Of a stretch of DNA of 36,520 bases, positions 33,765 through 36,520 are shown piece by piece. The stretch lies in NCBI GenBank assembly GCA_934636245.1, contig CAKUAI010000028.1, forward strand, positions 1 to 36,520, read 5' to 3'. The DNA is from an uncultured Coriobacteriales bacterium. GTDB taxonomy: Bacteria > Actinomycetota > Coriobacteriia > Coriobacteriales > UMGS124. A program made the position numbers and the translations under genes. The notes beneath the pieces are model-generated. The model made no database searches. It was not told the DNA's origin and saw nothing but the letters and a program-made list of their open reading frames with translations. The stretch's first letter is position 1, and each line of letters starts with the position of its first letter.

Positions 33765-33785
33765 CGATGCCCCTTATCTCGCGGG

Positions 33786-33914
33786 TTATTGCGACAAGAG
33801 AATACTATTACGACGAGTATGACGCAATAGACATGCTTACAATGTCGCAATAGCCAATATGACGCAATTATTTTGACGTAAAAAAGTAAATTACGACAAT
33901 TTGTCGCAAAATAG
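33786..33914 (-). promoter_or_regulatory. Promoter and operator array of AlbA_2 gene no. 2
   Basis: About seven copies of TGACGCAATA/TGTCGCAATA or its inverse TATTGCGACA occur within 130 bp. They include the near-perfect palindrome TTACGACAA-T-TTGTCGCAA at 33891-33909. A promoter is visible on the minus strand: TTGCGT (33822-33827) and TATTCT (33799-33804) with a 17-nt spacer, overlapped by two copies of the motif. Confidence 0.65.
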
Positions 33915-33976
33915 TCGTATATGTATGAAACCGACGAAGCGCCTTGGTTGGAGGAGGTCGTGATTGAACTGGATGT

Positions 33977-34029
33977 AATGAAGAGATATGACGGTATGCG
34001 TATGATGATGTGCATACCGGCATATCTTT
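33977..34029. repeat. 53-bp palindromic direct repeat, copy 3B (5' side)
   Basis: Same orientation and layout as copy 3A, with three substitutions. It lies 212 bp upstream of the AlbA_2 no. 2 start, outside the operator array, so it is probably not the core promoter itself. Confidence 0.93.
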
Positions 34030-34090
34030 TAGGAATACGGCAAGTGGGATTGGCGAGCGGTCTTGAATGTTGACCATCTGATGGGGTACA

Positions 34091-34172
34091 CTCCTACCAG
34101 CGAGGCCCGCAAGTGGCTGCGGGCGGCGCGGATTTCTGACTAACGCCGGAGGGGCTACTCCGGCGTTACTTG
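34091..34172. repeat. 82-bp repeat with hairpin, copy 4A
   Basis: Shares CTCCTACCAGCGAGGCCCGC and the following segment with copy 4B (35583-35663), ending in the hairpin AACGCCGGAG ... CTCCGGCGTT and then ACTTG. In this copy an in-frame 20-codon ATG-TAA frame (34081-34143) exists, but it is not kept in copy 4B. The hairpin may terminate transcription from either side. Possibly a small RNA element. Confidence 0.8.
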
Positions 34173-34318
34173 TTTATTGGGGTGTCTTTCTCCCCCTTCC
34201 GAGCCATCCGACGCGAACTCATCTTCTTGCAAACGGCGTACAGCACCTTGGCGAGCTCCAGAAGGAACGCGCCGATCGTTGCGAGGCCTACGATCAGGCC
34301 GAAGGTTTCTTGGTTCAT
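34166..34318 (-). CDS. Small single-helix membrane peptide (toxin-like)
   Basis: A 50-aa peptide: MNQETFGLIVGLATIGAFLL forms one hydrophobic helix (residues 6-30), followed by a strongly basic tail (CKKMSSRRMARKGEKD). Start 34318 has GAAGGGAGG upstream, an unusually strong site. Size, one helix and basic tail recall holin-like type I toxins (TxpA/Hol_Tox type), but similarity is only in kind. The stop lies in the repeated hairpin element 4A, where an antisense RNA could overlap. Function is not certain. Confidence 0.55.
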   Translation of the reverse strand: MNQETFGLIVGLATIGAFLLELAKVLYAVCKKMSSRRMARKGEKDTPINK

Positions 34319-34391
34319 GAGGCGGTGCCTCCCTTCAACAGGCGCCGCCCGCGCGGACTCTCGCTGGCGGGGGAAGCGTAGCATAAGTCCA

Positions 34392-34444
34392 CGTCACACG
34401 GGCGTCACAGGTGGCGTGATTTGCGTCACGGGGCTTGCGTGACG
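34392..34444. promoter_or_regulatory. CGTCAC repeats, possible promoter-region operator
   Basis: CGTCAC occurs at 34392, 34403 and 34424, and the inverse GTGACG at 34439-34444. The last two form an inverted repeat with a 9-nt centre. They lie 75-125 bp upstream of the minus-strand small peptide gene and could control it. The rest of 34319-34653 shows no gene. Confidence 0.4.
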
Positions 34445-34653
34445 TCCCGTGCGCTGCTGTGTCGCAGACCGCTGACCCTCCCACATGCCTCGGGCTTTTC
34501 CGAGATATGCGGGGCGCGGTAGCCGTGCGCCTGTCCTTCCCGTGTGCTTGCTATGCCGAAGGCCGCCCGGGTGCATCCGAGGGTGCCGCGGCGGGTATCG
34601 TAGTCTGACTGCAACCGGCCGCCCAGGCGTGCCCTTCCTAGAAAGTCCTGCAC

Positions 34654-35535
34654 ATGAGCGTGAAACTGATGGTCGATTCAGCCTGCGACATTGCCTGCGA
34701 CGAGGTGGTGGCGGCAGGGGCGGCGTTTTTGCCGCTGCATGTGCGCATGGGCGACCATGAGTACCTCGACGGCGTCGACCTCACGCACGAGGAGTTCTAC
34801 AACAGGCTTACCCAGGGCAAAGAACAGCCCACGACGAGTCAGATTTCACCGGGCTTCTTTGAGGAGGCGTTCAGGCGCTCTCTTGCAAAGGACGAGGAGG
34901 TCGTGTGCCTCACCGTTTCCTCGGGCCTGTCGGGCACGTGTGCGAGCGCCCTTATGGCCCGAGACGAGCTGCCGCCCCTGCAGCGTAGCCGCGTGCATGT
35001 GGTTGACTCGGAAAACGTGAGCATCGGCGAGCAGGTTCTGGCGCGCCTGGCGCTGCGCCTCATCGGGCAGGGGATCGGTGCGGCCGATCTGGCGGCCGAG
35101 CTAGACATGCGCAAGCAGGACATTCGGGTGTTCGCCCTGCTCGACACGCTCGAGTACCTGCGTCGCGGCGGCCGCATCTCGGCGGTGAGCGCCGCGGCGG
35201 GAACGCTGCTCAACGTGAAGCCCATCGTGGCGGTGCAAGCCGGGGCGATTGTGGCTGTTGGCAAGGCGCGCGGCGCAAAGGCCGGCCGCGCCCAGCTTGC
35301 GCACCTGGTAGAAGGGGAGGGCGGCATTGATTTGACGATGCCCCATGTTGCCGCCTACTCGGGCGTCGACGACTCTGCCATGAGGGATTTCCTGCGCGGA
35401 AGCTCTGGGCTTTTCGGCGTCGACCCGGCGGATGAGGCGGGGCTCGCGTCCATCCCCACAAGCGGCATCGGCGCAACAATCGGTACTCACGTGGGCCCCG
35501 GTGCCATCGGCGTGGCGTTCTTCGCGAAGCACTAG
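34654..35535 (+). CDS. DegV-family fatty acid-binding protein
   Basis: A 293-aa DegV/FakB-type protein. It begins VKLMVDSACDIACDE, followed by YLDGVDLTHEEFYNRL, then QPTTSQISPGFFEEAF, VSSGLSGTCASALMA, and DTLEYLRRGGRISAVSAAAGTLLNVKPI, all family hallmarks. FakB proteins bind a fatty acid that FakA phosphorylates for phospholipid synthesis. No fakA is adjacent. The ATG at 34654 lacks a strong ribosome binding site. Repeat 4B with its hairpin follows about 50 bp after the stop and may end transcription. Confidence 0.92.
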   Translation: MSVKLMVDSACDIACDEVVAAGAAFLPLHVRMGDHEYLDGVDLTHEEFYNRLTQGKEQPTTSQISPGFFEEAFRRSLAKDEEVVCLTVSSGLSGTCASALMARDELPPLQRSRVHVVDSENVSIGEQVLARLALRLIGQGIGAADLAAELDMRKQDIRVFALLDTLEYLRRGGRISAVSAAAGTLLNVKPIVAVQAGAIVAVGKARGAKAGRAQLAHLVEGEGGIDLTMPHVAAYSGVDDSAMRDFLRGSSGLFGVDPADEAGLASIPTSGIGATIGTHVGPGAIGVAFFAKH

Positions 35536-35582
35536 GCTCGCGCGCGAGGGTTGAAGGGGATGTGCGGGGTGGGTCTACGACG

Positions 35583-35663
35583 CTCCTACCAGCGAGGCCC
35601 GCAAGTGTCTGCGGACGGTGCGGATTCTTATGAACGCCGGAGGCCCAACTCCGGCGTTACTTG
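35583..35663. repeat. 81-bp repeat with hairpin, copy 4B
   Basis: Second copy of the element at 34091-34172, same orientation, with a one-base gap and several substitutions. The hairpin AACGCCGGAG/CTCCGGCGTT is fully kept and the loop differs, indicating selection on structure. It is placed as a likely terminator for degV, although no T-run follows. Confidence 0.8.
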
Positions 35664-35777
35664 GTCCAGAATCCAAGAAAACGCTTCCTCCATTTTCCCA
35701 ATAGGTCCCTTGATTTCAGTCCACTTATGCTGTTAGACTGCACCTCGCCTGTTTAGAGCAGGCACATTTTATCCAGA

Positions 35778-35816
35778 GTCGGGGTAGAGAGTTGGCTCAA
35801 CGATCCCGACGCCAAC
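35778..35816 (+). other. Interleaved complementary segments upstream of the 140-aa gene
   Basis: GTCGGG (35778-35783) can pair with CCCGAC (35805-35810). GTTGGC (35791-35796) can pair with GCCAAC (35811-35816). The two pairings cross, giving mutually exclusive hairpins or a pseudoknot in the 5' leader about 50 nt before the gene at 35866. No known riboswitch class was recognised. Confidence 0.35.
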
Positions 35817-35865
35817 CGGCCAAGAGGCACGGTGGCCCTGCCAACATCGATGAAAGGGGTCCATC

Positions 35866-36288
35866 ATGGACGATTCTTCTGTGCGCGTAGAGCGCGACTT
35901 CCACAACCTGACTGTCAATCCCAGGCGCATGCATCTTCTCGACGAGCCTCATGGCTACGTGTCAGCGCTCGCCAAGAAAAATCTTGCACACCAGATGCGC
36001 TTCTCGGTGAAGACGCTGGAAGACGAGCTCCTTGCCGCTGGTACACCGCATGTGCTGCAAATCGAGCTTCAGGGTGATGACTTGCGCGAGCCTTCCGCCT
36101 GGACGCTTTTCGCCGACGGTGAGGATGTCGCAAGCGGTTCTGGGGCTTTTGCCCGCGAGTGCTTCTACGAGGGCGCCAGGGTGTTTCTCGACGTTTGCCG
36201 TGACGCCGTTCGCGCGGCAGACTTGCCCGAGTGGAGCGAAAGGGAGTACAGGCTGCTGAGCGCCGCTCGTAAGATAGCGGCAGTTTAG
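35866..36288 (+). CDS. Hypothetical protein
   Basis: A 140-aa soluble, acidic/basic mixed protein with no recognised domain. It starts MDDSSVRVERDFHNLTVNPR, has no signal peptide or hydrophobic helix, and ends REYRLLSAARKIAAV. The ATG at 35866 is preceded by GAAAGGGG, and coding-type composition holds throughout. A possible leader structure lies upstream. It appears monocistronic, between degV and the putative IS end. No function is proposed. Confidence 0.65.
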   Translation: MDDSSVRVERDFHNLTVNPRRMHLLDEPHGYVSALAKKNLAHQMRFSVKTLEDELLAAGTPHVLQIELQGDDLREPSAWTLFADGEDVASGSGAFARECFYEGARVFLDVCRDAVRAADLPEWSEREYRLLSAARKIAAV

Positions 36289-36366
36289 CCAGGCGGGGTA
36301 GTCGCCGGTTTTCGGCGGGACCAAGAGGAAGCCCGACTGCGTCGGCGCTGCGTTCATCGGCAAAGC

Positions 36367-36398
36367 GGCAAGCCGGGGGAGGGAATCCTCGGCTTGCC
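36367..36398. other. Strong 9-bp stem-loop downstream of the 140-aa gene
   Basis: GGCAAGCCG and CGGCTTGCC pair perfectly around a purine-rich 14-nt loop, with more pairing possible outside (GCGG/CCGC). No T-run follows. It may be a terminator-like element or part of a structured RNA covering 36300-36410. Confidence 0.4.
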
Positions 36399-36459
36399 AC
36401 CGCCGGAGATATGTGCCACATACGGCCAGTGAAGGCCCGGTTTATTAGAGGAAAGAAAA

Positions 36460-36520
36460 CCACAGGCTATGCCTGTGGTGGGTGGGTGGTTCCACCCGTC
36501 AGGGCTTAAGTGACATAGAA
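36460..36520 (+). mobile_element. Possible IS200/IS605-family left end, cut by the window edge
   Basis: The hairpin CCACAGGC-TAT-GCCTGTGG (36460-36478) is followed by a second hairpin GGGTGG-TT-CCACCC (36484-36497) and TTAAGTGACATAGAA. Hairpins with a CTATG apex near the left end, just before a TnpA start, are usual in IS200-type elements. The transposase itself would lie beyond the window, so this is tentative. Confidence 0.4.

Noticed and set aside
34081..34143. 20-codon peptide gene inside repeat copy 4A
   Set aside because: The reading frame is not kept in copy 4B, where the hairpin is conserved; more likely a non-coding element.
36439..36447. Single GGTTTATTA match resembling the iterons
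   Set aside because: One isolated partial match far from the array; expected by chance.
1..36520. tRNA or rRNA genes
   Set aside because: No T-loop/acceptor combination or rRNA-like sequence was recognised on reading both strands; short ones could be missed without a covariance search.

Overview
The window looks like a piece of a high-GC actinobacterial genome, most plausibly a gut Coriobacteriia member (Collinsella/Olsenella/Atopobium-like). This is judged from codon composition, the zinc-ribbon/SPFH/TIR protein family, DUF6273-like tails and the UcpA-like, DegV and LrgAB genes. No rRNA or tRNA was seen, so the taxonomic call is an inference.

Left part (about 0.9-7.6 kb, + strand): a putative catabolic locus. 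It has a UcpA-like short-chain dehydrogenase, an APH-fold small-molecule kinase, a class III PLP enzyme that resembles the phospho-lyase branch (ethanolamine-phosphate / phosphohydroxylysine lyases), an APC permease, a PII-like protein and a GntR/UTRA regulator. Together they suggest import, phosphorylation and deaminating phosphate elimination of an amino alcohol or hydroxy-amino acid. Next come minus-strand genes for a GT4 glycosyltransferase with a PlsY-like acyltransferase, a methyltransferase behind a repeated operator, and a MarR-MATE efflux pair. A Tat-exported C39-like peptidase, a FluC fluoride channel and an ArsC/Spx-like protein follow.

Middle and right part (about 14.8-34.1 kb): an accessory region. 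It holds a large TIR-TPR-transmembrane-DUF6273 protein, a zinc-ribbon SPFH gene broken by an in-frame TAG and preceded by a 12-bp poly-C tract, and a plasmid/ICE-type replication and partition module. That module comprises a RepA-like winged-helix protein, a primase-helicase, about 20 same-orientation iteron-like repeats, ParA and a ribbon-helix-helix partner. An LrgAB pair comes after it.

The most striking pattern is three separate minus-strand single-gene units: AlbA_2/GHKL protein no. 1, an AAA-DUF4143 ATPase, and AlbA_2/GHKL protein no. 2. Each is bracketed by its own private pair of long direct repeats (73, about 83 and 53 bp). Every repeat is itself built of palindromes. One copy sits in or just upstream of the promoter/start and the other just beyond the stop. 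This looks like a common organisation (self-operated cassettes or a form of mobile gene unit) rather than coincidence.

Right end (34.1-36.5 kb): an 82-bp hairpin-bearing repeat flanks a tiny membrane peptide gene and a DegV gene. Then come an unrecognised 140-aa gene and, at the very edge, hairpins resembling the left end of an IS200/IS605-type element.
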